Assembly: GCA_904395815.1 (NCBI GenBank)
Contig: CAJFOC010000062.1
Coordinates: 1 to 60,340, forward strand
Direction of reading: 5' to 3'
DNA: 60,340 nucleotides
Origin: an uncultured Holdemania sp.
Lineage (GTDB): Bacteria; Bacillota_I; Bacilli_A; Erysipelotrichales; Erysipelotrichaceae
Positions within the stretch are counted from its first letter, which is position 1, and every line of letters starts with the position of its first letter. Below are positions 1 to 8,129 of this stretch, piece after piece. Below the pieces are notes generated by a model, which was not told where the DNA came from, did no database searches, and was given only the letters and a program-made list of their open reading frames with translations. The position numbers and the translations under genes are program-made.

Positions 1-37
1 CCACACATTTGATTTTGAATTCATAACTGTACTTCAT
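1..37 (-). CDS. IS3-family transposase OrfA, first 12 codons (partial)
   Basis: The start codon lies at 37-35 and the frame runs out of the window. The visible residues MKYSYEFKIKCV resemble the start of the helix-turn-helix OrfA of IS3-family elements. Only the start is present, so family identity rests on this short match and the IS-like terminus. The same start occurs in opposite orientation at 60302. Confidence 0.6.
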   Translation of the reverse strand, partial: MKYSYEFKIKCV

Positions 38-85
38 CTAAAAACCCCCTCCACTGGGTTTGTCCAGTAAAGGGGGTACATATCA
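1..85 (-). mobile_element. Left-hand copy of an IS3-type element, 5' end only
   Basis: Bases 1-85 are the exact reverse complement of 60254-60338. Similarity stops at base 85, which sets the terminus; read outward in, the element begins TGATATGTACCCCCTTTACT. Next comes a hairpin (CCCCC/GGGGG and ACTGG/CCAGT arms, about 41-75) whose 3' arm also holds the GGAGG ribosome site of the transposase. The transposase start (ATG complement at 35-37) reads leftward out of the window. The IS3-family assignment is an inference from the first residues (MKYSYEFKIKCV) and from the TG-type terminus. Confidence 0.85.
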
Positions 86-111
86 TTGACCGGACCCCCT
101 TTATTTTTTTC

Positions 112-140
112 ATCCTACAATAGCCTCCGTCCTTTGTCAA
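112..140 (-). promoter_or_regulatory. Leftward sigma-A promoter whose gene is cut off by the IS
   Basis: On the minus strand TTGACA (140-135) and TAGGAT (117-112) are separated by 17 bp. Transcription would start near base 105 and run straight into the IS terminus at 85. A purine-rich AAAGGGGG follows at about 102-95, so the IS seems to have landed at the start of a leftward gene, separating it from its promoter. Confidence 0.5.
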
Positions 141-146
141 CGCGCT

Positions 147-174
147 TTTACAATGCCGCGGAACATGATATAAT
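147..174 (+). promoter_or_regulatory. Sigma-A promoter of the small membrane-protein gene
   Basis: TTTACA (147-152), 16-bp spacer, TATAAT (169-174), followed within 22 bases by the start codon. It is back to back with the leftward promoter at 112-140. Confidence 0.6.
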
Positions 175-195
175 ACCTCCATTGAGGTGAAATGC

Positions 196-654
196 ATGGA
201 AATCGCTATTATTGTGATTAACATTATCCTGCTGTTCTATCTGACCCGGATGGCGTTGGCTTCAAGACGGGTTACCGTGCACGGCAAGGTAGGTCAGGTC
301 TGGTTTGTCGCCGGTTTCTTCATTGTCCTCGGTCTGATCCGGCTGCTTCAGGATCATTCGTGGATCAGCCTTTGCCAGACGCTGATGATCATGGCGCTGG
401 GCGTGCTGTACAGCCGGATGAAAAGCGGTTTTTCCGATAAGGGGATCGTGCTGCTGGGCAATGTGTATCCGTGGGACAGGATTACCCGGCTGGATGTCAC
501 GGTTCAGGAGGAAACTTCCGAGGTCAGAGTCGATTTTACTGTGAAAAAGGTCAGCCGCTTCATTTATTTCCCGCTGGATCAGCAGGATGCGGTGGAAGCC
601 ATGGCTACCCGTTATGAACAGGAACAGGCAGAGCTGCAGCTGAAACAGAAATAA
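196..654 (+). CDS. Small membrane protein with cytoplasmic C-terminal domain, unknown function
   Basis: The 152-residue protein has three predicted membrane segments (about 2-20, 34-51, 56-72) and a soluble C-terminal half with the pattern GIVLLGNVYPWDRITRLDV, as in small membrane proteins carrying a PH-like or DUF5673-like tail. I chose ATG 196 because GAGGTG (184-189) is 6 bases upstream; a GTG at 187 is in frame but has no ribosome site. It is a single-gene unit between its own promoter (147-174) and a terminator (664-687). Family assignment is tentative and I infer no function. Confidence 0.75.
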   Translation: MEIAIIVINIILLFYLTRMALASRRVTVHGKVGQVWFVAGFFIVLGLIRLLQDHSWISLCQTLMIMALGVLYSRMKSGFSDKGIVLLGNVYPWDRITRLDVTVQEETSEVRVDFTVKKVSRFIYFPLDQQDAVEAMATRYEQEQAELQLKQK

Positions 655-663
655 GAAGAGGAG

Positions 664-687
664 AACCGGATGATTCCGGTTTTTTTC
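664..687 (+). terminator. Rho-independent terminator
   Basis: Stem AACCGGA/TCCGGTT (664-670 with 675-681), loop TGAT, followed by a run of T. It ends the membrane-protein gene. Confidence 0.8.
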
Positions 688-711
688 TGTCTTTTCAACG
701 CTGCATAACAG

Positions 712-740
712 AAAACAACGCCCGTAAATGACGGGCGTTG
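712..740 (-). terminator. Terminator of the flavoprotein gene
   Basis: A 10-bp perfect stem CAACGCCCGT/ACGGGCGTTG (716-725 with 731-740) and a T-run on the minus strand (715-712). Confidence 0.8.
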
Positions 741-766
741 TGGGTTTCAATTCAGGGAAGGCCGGA

Positions 767-2533
767 TTACTGAGCCAGAGCGGCAGCTTGTTCGCCTGCG
801 ATTCTTCCGAATGTGGCGCTGATGGAAATGCTGGAGCCGCTGGCAGGATATTCTTTATAAAAGAACTGGCTGTTTGCGATTTCGCCCGCGGCGTACAGAC
901 CAGGAATCGCCTCTCCCTGCTCGTTCAGCACTTCTGCCTGTTCGCTTAAAACAAGTCCGCCAATGGTTCCTAACGTTGCCGGTTTGATTTCTACCGCATA
1001 GAAAGGTCCCTGAGCCACAGCGGCAAGATTGGTTTTTCCATATTCGTCGGCTTCCTGCGCTTCAGCATGGGCATTGTAGGTTTCCACCGTTTTCAGGAAG
1101 GCGTCCTGATCGATACCGGCGGCCTCGGCCAGAGAAGCCAGCGAATCCGCTTTGAAACCAAGATGTTTTTCGACAGCTTCTTCTGCCAGCGCGGCCATGG
1201 ATTCTGTCGTGCTGTCGAGAATCAGATAGAATTTCTGTGCTCCGGCTTTGCGGGCATTGATCATCGAAGTGCAGAAGATAGGATAATCCGCGGATTCATT
1301 GCCGAACCGGGTGCCCTGATCGCTCACTCCCAGCGCTCCTATCCAGCCAAGCAAATTAACGCCTTCAATGTAATGACGGGAGATGTCGATGATCTTAAAT
1401 CCGATCACACCGCCGGTAAACTCAGTCTGAGCGCCGACCGCCTGGGCCATGGCGAGACCATCGCCGGTATTTCCAGGGGAAGAGATCGCCCAGCTTCCCG
1501 CCATTTCCGCGGAGTAGTCTGCCATTTTTTCCTGACTGAGATCATAGCCGCCGCTTGCCAGAATGACGGCGTCGGCCTGGATTGTATAATGGGTATCCTC
1601 GCTTTGCGCCTTGACGCCGGTGACGGCGGAATCCTGCTGGATCAGTTCCGTCGCGGCAGTCGAGGTCATGATGGTGATCCCCAGTTCTTCGGCATGATGC
1701 AGCAGCGGGACGATGAAATCCACGCCGTCGGTAGCCTGTCCGCCGGCTTCTTCATTGGTGGCGTAATGAGCGCGCAGAGCCGGACTTGTTCCCGAGGCGC
1801 CTACCGTATCGGCAAATTGAACTCCCCATTCATTCAGTTTGGCGACGGTCTGGGCGGAACCTTCGGCAGCAATGCGGAGCATGGCGTCATCGGCATGACC
1901 TTCCGCCCGCTGCTGCCAGTAATCGGCCAGCGCCTGCGGATCGTTGTCCTGCTGTTTGTTGACATAGGTTCCGGTCGCATACAGAATGCCGCCGGAGATC
2001 ACAGTCGATCCGCCGACACGATCCAGCTTTTCAAGCAGAATGACTTCAGCGCCGTTTTCCCGGGCCGTGATCGCCGCGCTCAAACCGGCGATGCCGCCGC
2101 CGACGACAACCACGTCGGTTTGCAATGTCTGTTCTTTGATTTCCTGAGGCTGCGTTTCTTTTTCAAACAGCGAGAGATCTCCGGCCTGACTGAGCGCATC
2201 CCTGACTGCGCTGAGAACGGCGTTGCTGGAAACGGTGCATCCCGAATACGTATCCACCGTGATGGATTGCTGTTCGACGATGTCTTCCGGCAGCTGTTCG
2301 ATAGCCAGATCGGCGACAAAACGCGTCTCGGCATGATCGGTTACATGGACGGAGAGAATCTGACTTTCGCTCACTTCCACTTCGACCTGAATCTGGTCGT
2401 GGAATCCCATGGCCGAGCCCTGGTATACCCCTGGGGTGAGGGCGGCGGTGTCGTTTGGCGCTGATGGCGAAGGACTGGAGCATCCGCTGATCATCAGCAA
2501 GGCGCAGATGAGTAAAGACGGCAGTTTTTTCAT
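767..2533 (-). CDS. Exported FMN/FAD flavoprotein reductase (fumarate/urocanate reductase-like lipoprotein)
   Basis: 588 residues. A lipoprotein signal with lipobox ISGC puts the mature N-terminus at Cys18, so the enzyme is anchored outside the cell. Residues about 30-115 form an FMN-binding domain with the flavinylation motif SGCTVSS (97-103), which ApbE-type transferases modify. From about 139 a Rossmann FAD domain (VVVVGGGIAGLSAA) leads into the FAD_binding_2/flavocytochrome c fold. The GTRFGNE segment matches the catalytic Arg region of flavocytochrome c fumarate reductases. The HH-TMGG and NRLGGNA substrate motifs of true fumarate reductases are replaced (TLGTIGG; FYKEYPASGSSIS), so the acceptor is probably not fumarate. 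Expression is likely driven by the MerR-type promoter at 2558-2588 under the neighbouring regulator. Confidence 0.88.
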   Translation of the reverse strand: MKKLPSLLICALLMISGCSSPSPSAPNDTAALTPGVYQGSAMGFHDQIQVEVEVSESQILSVHVTDHAETRFVADLAIEQLPEDIVEQQSITVDTYSGCTVSSNAVLSAVRDALSQAGDLSLFEKETQPQEIKEQTLQTDVVVVGGGIAGLSAAITARENGAEVILLEKLDRVGGSTVISGGILYATGTYVNKQQDNDPQALADYWQQRAEGHADDAMLRIAAEGSAQTVAKLNEWGVQFADTVGASGTSPALRAHYATNEEAGGQATDGVDFIVPLLHHAEELGITIMTSTAATELIQQDSAVTGVKAQSEDTHYTIQADAVILASGGYDLSQEKMADYSAEMAGSWAISSPGNTGDGLAMAQAVGAQTEFTGGVIGFKIIDISRHYIEGVNLLGWIGALGVSDQGTRFGNESADYPIFCTSMINARKAGAQKFYLILDSTTESMAALAEEAVEKHLGFKADSLASLAEAAGIDQDAFLKTVETYNAHAEAQEADEYGKTNLAAVAQGPFYAVEIKPATLGTIGGLVLSEQAEVLNEQGEAIPGLYAAGEIANSQFFYKEYPASGSSISISATFGRIAGEQAAALAQ

Positions 2534-2557
2534 TGATTTTTCCTCCCTTACGGGAAG

Positions 2558-2588
2558 ATTATAAACTATAAAGGAACTTGACAGTCAA
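2558..2588 (-). promoter_or_regulatory. MerR-type promoter with 19-bp spacer and internal dyad
   Basis: On the minus strand the -35 is TTGACT (2588-2583) and the -10 is TATAAT (2563-2558), 19 bp apart, the over-long spacing typical of MerR-activated promoters. An imperfect dyad (ACTGTCAAG/CTTTATAGT, 7 of 9 positions) fills the spacer. The -35 begins directly after the stop codon of the MerR gene. Confidence 0.75.
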
Positions 2589-3386
2589 TCATTTTGTGAA
2601 CAAATGAACAACAAAGCGGATTTCCGCGTGTTCATATTCGTAGTTGGTGAAAACGCAATAGGCCACCGCCTCACCGCTCAGGGACTGCTGATGCTGACGG
2701 GCATATGCCCGTGCCGGTTCAAAATCGTCATAGGTAAAGGGGTGAGCGTGGATCGTTTTGGACAGGGGCTGAATCAGACAGGACGTGTTGGGACAGAAAA
2801 GGGAACGGGAAGGAAGCGGAACCTGATATTTTTCACGGAAGGAGTGAATGGCCGCCAGCCCCAGCTCATATCGGAACTGACGCCGGTCGGTCAAGGCGTA
2901 GCGGGGAAAATAATAAGCGTAGCTGACAAAAGGAAAGAAATCCAGCAGCTCTCGGACTTCAGGCTCGTTCAGCTGTGGAGTACAGACGCCGTTGACAATC
3001 AGCGGAACGAAATCAAAAGCCAGACTGACAGCCGGGCTGAACAGCTGATCCTGATAGGCGAGGCGTATGGTTTCAATGGCAAAGTCGGCGATCGTGGCCA
3101 GATCAGAAAACAGGCTGGCCTGATGGTGAAGCCACTGCTTCTGCCGGTGCAGGATCTCAACTTTCCGCTGCAGGTCGCTGGTCTGGATGATCTGGGTCAG
3201 AGGCTTGATCGGCATTTTCATTGCCCGGTAATACTTGGAGCTGGCGATGGCGATCAGATCGGTTTCGCTGTACAGCCGGTAGTTTTTATTATTTTTAGCC
3301 GGAACGATGATGCCCATCTGATCATAATAATGAAGAAAAGAACGGTCTACTCCCAGAAGACGGGATACTTCTCCAATCTTGAACAT
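2589..3386 (-). CDS. MerR-family transcriptional regulator
   Basis: 265 residues. The N-terminal 70 residues are a MerR winged helix (IGEVSRLLGV..LHYYDQMGII, then NYRLYSETDL), followed by a coiled linker and a roughly 170-residue C-terminal domain that probably binds an effector; I do not recognise its ligand class. The gene sits 6 bases after the membrane-protein gene at 3393 and 55 bases before the flavoprotein gene. The intervening promoter has the 19-bp spacer that MerR proteins remodel, so the flavoprotein is the obvious target (inference). The ribosome site is weak, and translation may be coupled to the upstream gene. Confidence 0.85.
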   Translation of the reverse strand: MFKIGEVSRLLGVDRSFLHYYDQMGIIVPAKNNKNYRLYSETDLIAIASSKYYRAMKMPIKPLTQIIQTSDLQRKVEILHRQKQWLHHQASLFSDLATIADFAIETIRLAYQDQLFSPAVSLAFDFVPLIVNGVCTPQLNEPEVRELLDFFPFVSYAYYFPRYALTDRRQFRYELGLAAIHSFREKYQVPLPSRSLFCPNTSCLIQPLSKTIHAHPFTYDDFEPARAYARQHQQSLSGEAVAYCVFTNYEYEHAEIRFVVHLFTK

Positions 3387-3392
3387 GGGGGA

Positions 3393-4721
3393 TTACGAGG
3401 ACAGACTCCCGGAAGAAAAGGAAGAGCCGCCGGATTCTGCGCCGTGTTTTCCGGCTGTGCGTTTGTAGACCGTTCGCTGTGTAACAATTCCGCCGGGGCG
3501 CAGGTATTCCGTGTTCAGAAATTCAAGATAAGTTCCGGGGGTGACAATGCCGCTGATCGGAATGAGATCCAGCTGCGGACAATGCAGCAGTTCATCCGCC
3601 AGCAAAACGCAGTTGGTACTGAAGACGAAATACGTTTTGAACTGACCGGCAGTGAATTTGAACATCTTCGCCCGGGTGCCCTGCCACACCCGTGAGGCGT
3701 AATCGCGGGCTGAGACTTCTTCCTGAGCTTCGTATTGCAGCTGCGCGTCCGGCTTCCAGGCCACCGTCCGGGCCATCATCTGATCGATGCGCTGCTGCAG
3801 TGTTGCCCTTTGCTGTTCGCTGAGCGTCAGTCCGTAGCTGATGATTGTTTTGTCTTCCGATTTTAACGCGTGATGCAGAAACGTGTCGCGGTCGGCGACG
3901 ATCAAAACGCCGTCTCCCAGCGTTCCAAACAATCTCCGGTGATGAGGATCATGGCAGCCATAGGAATAGATCTGATCCTGGAAGGCGATATCGACATGGC
4001 CCAAAGACTCCGGTCCGGATTCTTTCAGATAAATGAAGACTTCCAGATCCGTATTGTGAGAATGCCGGGTCGGATCGTCGGGGACCAGTTTCTGGGTTTT
4101 GATCAGCGCGTTGATCGACAGAAAGACACGCTGAGGAATCAGCGCGGACAGCAGCACCGGTACGGAAATGCGCAGATGCTTGCGGATGCGGATGCTCAGA
4201 TTCTGACTGAGCAGATCTTTCAGCGCTTCCAGCGCCGTGATTGCGCCATAGAAAATCAGATAGGCGCCAGCCAGGGAAGAGACAATCCACAGCTTGTTGA
4301 ACGGCCGCAGAATCAGCATGGCGGCAAAGATCAGATCGATGGTTCCTTTCAGAAACGTGATGTAGGTGCCTCTGGTGCAGTCACGCCGGCAGACATGGAA
4401 ACAGAGAAACTGGATGATGCCGCTGAACAGCGCCCACCAGCCGATCACAATGTGAAGAAAACGGAAAAACAGCTTGGGCCAGCCTGCGATGATCCCCGCC
4501 AGTCCGATCAGCAGCGCTGCCTTGAGAAGCTGGGTTTTCTGCCGCTGAGTGCGCCGGTAGAGGATCAGTTCATTGAATCCCATCCACAGAAAGGCCACGA
4601 TCAGCAAGACCCAGACAAGAAGCCAGAAGCTGGTGTATTCGGACAGCAGCAGAATTCCGATCAGGATAAAAAACAGCCCTGTCAGAAATGATGAAGCGCC
4701 GCCGAGTTTTTCTTTCCACAT
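3393..4721 (-). CDS. Membrane protein: DUF308/HdeD-like domain fused to a permuted papain-like (NlpC/P60-superfamily) domain
   Basis: 442 residues. The N-terminal 175 residues contain about six membrane segments in paired-helix DUF308/HdeD style. The C-terminal part has a His-first, Cys-second order: LGHVDIAF near residue 243 and STNCVLLADEL near 370, followed by GIVTPGTYLEFL. That order is typical of circularly permuted papain-like domains (DUF4105/LRAT-like), which act as amidases, peptidases or acyltransferases. The tail is Ser/Gly-rich. Start ATG 4721 has AGGGG upstream. It is probably first in a unit with the MerR gene. Function at the membrane or cell wall is inference. Confidence 0.7.
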   Translation of the reverse strand: MWKEKLGGASSFLTGLFFILIGILLLSEYTSFWLLVWVLLIVAFLWMGFNELILYRRTQRQKTQLLKAALLIGLAGIIAGWPKLFFRFLHIVIGWWALFSGIIQFLCFHVCRRDCTRGTYITFLKGTIDLIFAAMLILRPFNKLWIVSSLAGAYLIFYGAITALEALKDLLSQNLSIRIRKHLRISVPVLLSALIPQRVFLSINALIKTQKLVPDDPTRHSHNTDLEVFIYLKESGPESLGHVDIAFQDQIYSYGCHDPHHRRLFGTLGDGVLIVADRDTFLHHALKSEDKTIISYGLTLSEQQRATLQQRIDQMMARTVAWKPDAQLQYEAQEEVSARDYASRVWQGTRAKMFKFTAGQFKTYFVFSTNCVLLADELLHCPQLDLIPISGIVTPGTYLEFLNTEYLRPGGIVTQRTVYKRTAGKHGAESGGSSFSSGSLSS

Positions 4722-4869
4722 CGTCGTTTTCCCCTTTCCTTTTCAATGAGTCGCTTTTCATTATAATGCAAACCGTCAGTGAATGATAGAGGGATGACAG
4801 ATCGGGTAGACATTGGATTCATTTTGGCGAAGAAAAGGGATATACTAAATCTGACAGGAGGGAACAGCG

Positions 4870-6471
4870 ATGGCAGTGTTATACATCAACGGAACCATTT
4901 TAACCATGAAACAGAAAGAAACGGCACAGGCGCTATTGGAAGAGGACGGGCGGATTCTCTGCGTCGGAACGCAGGCGCAGTGCCGCCAATACGCACAGGG
5001 ACTGGATTCGCTGACGATCCGCGATCTGAAAGGACAGACGCTGATGCCGGGACTGATCGACGCGCACAGTCATATCACGGCGCTGGCGTCCACGGTGGAT
5101 CTGGTCCCGCTGGAAACCGCGGACAGCATTCCCCGGCTGCAGGAACTTCTTGCCCAGGCGATCCGGCAGCGTAAAACAGAAGCAGGACAGTGGGTTCAGG
5201 GCTTTGGCTATGACCATAATTTTCTGACGGAGCATCAGCATCCCACTCGCCAGCAGCTGGATCAGGTCAGTACACAGCATCCGATTCTGATCGCTCACGC
5301 ATCCGGGCACATGGGCGTCTGCAACACGCTGGCATTGGAAAAACTGGGCATCACGGAACAGACGCCGGATCCTGAGGGCGGCAAAATCGGCCGTGACGAG
5401 AGGGGGAAACTGAACGGATATCTGGAAGAAACCGCCTTCATCACCCTGGCCCGACCGCAATCGCAGCCGGATCCTTCCGCATTGCAGCGGCAGCTGGACG
5501 CCGCGCAGCAGATCTATCTGTCCTATGGCATCACCACCGCTCAGGATGGCATGACCACACCGGCCTCATGGCAGCTGCTGGATGAGGCGTCCCGCCAGGA
5601 TCGGCTGAAGCTGGATGTGGTCTGTTATTGGGATATGCGAAAGCTGTCGGAAATGCCGGCTCATGTTTCGGACCGGGCCCGTTTGCGGATCGGCGGTGTC
5701 AAGATTTTCCTGGATGGTTCGCCACAGGGGAAAACCGCCTGGATGAGCAGGCCTTACCGGCTGCAGCCGGATTATTGCGGCTATCCGGTATGGCGGGACG
5801 ATCAGGTTGAAGCCTTTGTCCGTCAGGCGTGGCAGCAGGGCTGGCAGCTGTTAGCGCATTGCAACGGGGATGCCGCAGCCGATCAGCTGATCCGTGCGGT
5901 CGCCGCCGTTGAACCGCAGTTTCCGGATCAGGATCTGCGGCCGGTGATGATCCATGCGCAGCTGGTGCGGCCGGATCAGCTGAGACAGATGGCCGCGCTG
6001 AAGATGGCCGCTTCCTTTTTCGTCGCGCATACCTGGTACTGGGGCGATATTCACCTGCAGAATTTCGGCGAGCGGGGCATGCGGATCAGTCCGCTGCATT
6101 CCGCTTTGCAAGCGCACGTGCCGTTTACGCTGCATCAGGATACGCCGGTCATCCGTCCGGATATGCTGGAAACGGTGCAGTGCGCCTGCCGGCGAATCAC
6201 CCGCCAGGGACAGCAGCTGGATCCTGCCGAGCGGATCAGCGTGCAGCAGGCGCTGGAAGCGGTGACGATCAACGCTGCCTGGCAATATCATGAAGAAGAC
6301 CGCAAGGGAACGCTGGAGGCGGGAAAGCTGGCGGACATGATCATCCTGGACCGCAATCCGCTGTGCTGTCCGGTTTCACAGCTGACCCAGATTCACATTG
6401 AAGAAACGATCAAGGAAGGGAAAACGGTGTATCGCCGCAAGCCGGAAGTCTCGCAAAAACAGACGGACTGA
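4870..6471 (+). CDS. YtcJ-type metal-dependent amidohydrolase
   Basis: 533 residues, full length for the Amidohydro_3/YtcJ family. Visible are the HxH metal motif in LMPGLIDAHSHI (residues about 60-70), the lysine-bearing strand GGVKIFLDGSPQGKTAWMS, the HCNGD segment, the HQDTPV segment and the C-terminal KLADMIILDRNPL. These proteins hydrolyse C-N bonds in varied cytoplasmic substrates; the substrate here cannot be read from sequence. ATG 4870 is preceded by GGAGGG at 4858-4863. The gene is monocistronic, ending at a terminator (6500-6526). Confidence 0.9.
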   Translation: MAVLYINGTILTMKQKETAQALLEEDGRILCVGTQAQCRQYAQGLDSLTIRDLKGQTLMPGLIDAHSHITALASTVDLVPLETADSIPRLQELLAQAIRQRKTEAGQWVQGFGYDHNFLTEHQHPTRQQLDQVSTQHPILIAHASGHMGVCNTLALEKLGITEQTPDPEGGKIGRDERGKLNGYLEETAFITLARPQSQPDPSALQRQLDAAQQIYLSYGITTAQDGMTTPASWQLLDEASRQDRLKLDVVCYWDMRKLSEMPAHVSDRARLRIGGVKIFLDGSPQGKTAWMSRPYRLQPDYCGYPVWRDDQVEAFVRQAWQQGWQLLAHCNGDAAADQLIRAVAAVEPQFPDQDLRPVMIHAQLVRPDQLRQMAALKMAASFFVAHTWYWGDIHLQNFGERGMRISPLHSALQAHVPFTLHQDTPVIRPDMLETVQCACRRITRQGQQLDPAERISVQQALEAVTINAAWQYHEEDRKGTLEAGKLADMIILDRNPLCCPVSQLTQIHIEETIKEGKTVYRRKPEVSQKQTD

Positions 6472-6499
6472 GTGCTGTGGCCAGCAAGACGGGAAAGAA

Positions 6500-6526
6500 G
6501 AACAGCGATGAGGGCTGTTCTTTTTT
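6500..6526 (+). terminator. Terminator of the amidohydrolase gene
   Basis: Stem GAACAGC/GCTGTTC (6500-6506 with 6514-6520) followed by TTTTTT. Confidence 0.85.
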
Positions 6527-6660
6527 CATGACCTGTCCATAGCCGGCATTTTCTTTCACAAAACGGTCACTTTTGACAGTTTTTTTCCTGGCATAGCTGA
6601 AAGAAAATCATGAAATTGCTGATAAAAATTAAGAAACGGAAAATTTGTGAATTCCCGCGG

Positions 6661-6689
6661 TTGAAAAACATTTTTGAAAGGAATATACT
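6661..6689 (+). promoter_or_regulatory. Promoter of the V-ATPase operon
   Basis: TTGAAA (6661-6666), 17-bp spacer, TATACT (6684-6689), about 35 bases before the first operon gene. Confidence 0.75.
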
Positions 6690-6724
6690 AAACAATGCTT
6701 ATTGAGAAAAGAGGAGGATGAGAG

Positions 6725-7036
6725 ATGGAGTTCGAAATTTCCGAGCTGATTCGAGCGGATGAAAAAGCACGTCATGACGTGGAAGAAGCGCATCGGATGA
6801 AATTCGAGCTGAAGCAGAAGATCGCCGATGCCCAGAAGCAGATCAGCGAACAGGCCTGGCAGCAGGTTCATCGCGAGGTGGAAGAGAAGAAGGCGGAGCT
6901 GGATGCCCAGATCAGCCAGGTAGAAACGGAAAACCGCAAGGAATATGAAGTGGAGCTGAACCGTCTTGAAGCTCAGTACAGGGAGAAAAAGGAAGCGTGG
7001 TGCGAAGAGATCGTACGCCGCTGCCTGAGTCTCTGA
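6725..7036 (+). CDS. ntpF: V-type ATPase peripheral stalk subunit G/H
   Basis: 103 residues, almost entirely a charged coiled coil rich in Glu, Lys, Arg and Gln, as in the G/H subunits that pair with subunit E to make the peripheral stalk. It is the first gene of a nine-gene operon (G/H-C-I-K-F-E-A-B-D). ATG 6725 follows a strong GAGGAGG. Sequence alone would only say coiled coil; the operon position makes the assignment. Confidence 0.8.
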   Translation: MEFEISELIRADEKARHDVEEAHRMKFELKQKIADAQKQISEQAWQQVHREVEEKKAELDAQISQVETENRKEYEVELNRLEAQYREKKEAWCEEIVRRCLSL

Positions 7037-7077
7037 TCTCCTTTTAAGCTGTGGACTGAAAAGGAAGGAGGAGTGCC

Positions 7078-8112
7078 ATGGCAACATCCAATGCGGCGAT
7101 GGCTTCCAAGGCGAAGGCCATGTTCGGCAAGCGGCTGACGGCTGAGGATTATCAGCAGCTGCTGCAGAAAAAAACCATTCCGGAAATCGCCTCCTATCTG
7201 AAAAACGAGACGCTGTTTCGGGAAGTGCTGGACGGCTACAGCGAAAGCGGCATGCACCGCGGCCTGCTGGAGGCGCTGATCCGCCGCGACATTGAACGCC
7301 GGCTGTCCAAACTGCTGCGTTATGCCGGCAGCGGAGATCACCGGTTTTACCGCTTTGGTATCCGGCTGACCGAAATGGAACAGATCAAAGCCTGTATTCG
7401 TTCTTTTAATGAAGAGGACAATTACAAGCTGATCGGGAAGCTGCCGCTGTATATCGAAAAGCATACCTCTTTCGATATCAAAGCGCTGGCTCAGGTGCGG
7501 GATTTCGACGCCCTGCTTCAGCTGCTGCAGAAAACGCCGTATGCCGAGCTGCTTCGCCCGTTTGCCGTCAAACAGATGAGTGATTTCGACTTTACCGCCT
7601 GTGAGGGCGTGCTTCGTCAGTATTATTACGACGAGGTCATGAAGATGGCGGATCGCGAATTCAGCGGAAAAATCCGCAAACAGATCCGGGAGATTTTCCT
7701 GACTCAGATCGAGCTGGACAACATCACCCGCATCTACCGTTCCAAACGGTACTTCAAAGCGACGCCGCAGGAAATCAAGCGGCTGATCAACCCGGTTTAT
7801 CTGCGCATTCCGCGTCGGGAACTGGAAGAGATGATCGATCACTGCGACGCCGACGAATTCATGGAAAGACTGTCGAAGTCGGCGTATCACAGCTACATCG
7901 ACGCTTCCAACTTCACCTACATTGAGTATCATACTCAGTCGATCAACTACAGTCTCAACCGCCGGCACATGATGTTTTCTACTAACGCGGATATCGTTCT
8001 GGTCGCCTATATGGTGTTATCAGAAGTGGAAATTCAGAATGTGATCGACATTATCGAGGGCGTCCGCTACGGCATCGCCGCCGATAAGATCAGCCGGCTG
8101 CTGATTTATTAA
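7078..8112 (+). CDS. ntpC: V-type ATPase subunit C (central stalk-rotor connector)
   Basis: 344 residues, the usual length for the AC39/subunit C family. It has the expected all-helical sequence, three repeats of helical segments and the YGIAADKISRLLIY-like end. Subunit C links the D/F shaft to the K-ring. A GGAGG site lies just before ATG 7078. Placing C second, before I and K, differs from the Enterococcus order (F-I-K-E-C-G-A-B-D). Confidence 0.9.
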   Translation: MATSNAAMASKAKAMFGKRLTAEDYQQLLQKKTIPEIASYLKNETLFREVLDGYSESGMHRGLLEALIRRDIERRLSKLLRYAGSGDHRFYRFGIRLTEMEQIKACIRSFNEEDNYKLIGKLPLYIEKHTSFDIKALAQVRDFDALLQLLQKTPYAELLRPFAVKQMSDFDFTACEGVLRQYYYDEVMKMADREFSGKIRKQIREIFLTQIELDNITRIYRSKRYFKATPQEIKRLINPVYLRIPRRELEEMIDHCDADEFMERLSKSAYHSYIDASNFTYIEYHTQSINYSLNRRHMMFSTNADIVLVAYMVLSEVEIQNVIDIIEGVRYGIAADKISRLLIY

Positions 8113-8129
8113 GAGGAAAGGGGGAGCTT

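Noticed and set aside
1067-2464. 465-residue plus-strand frame across the flavoprotein gene
   Set aside because: Antisense shadow of a recognisable gene; no ribosome site and no domain. The same applies to 13150-14601, 19703-21598 and 33693-35054.
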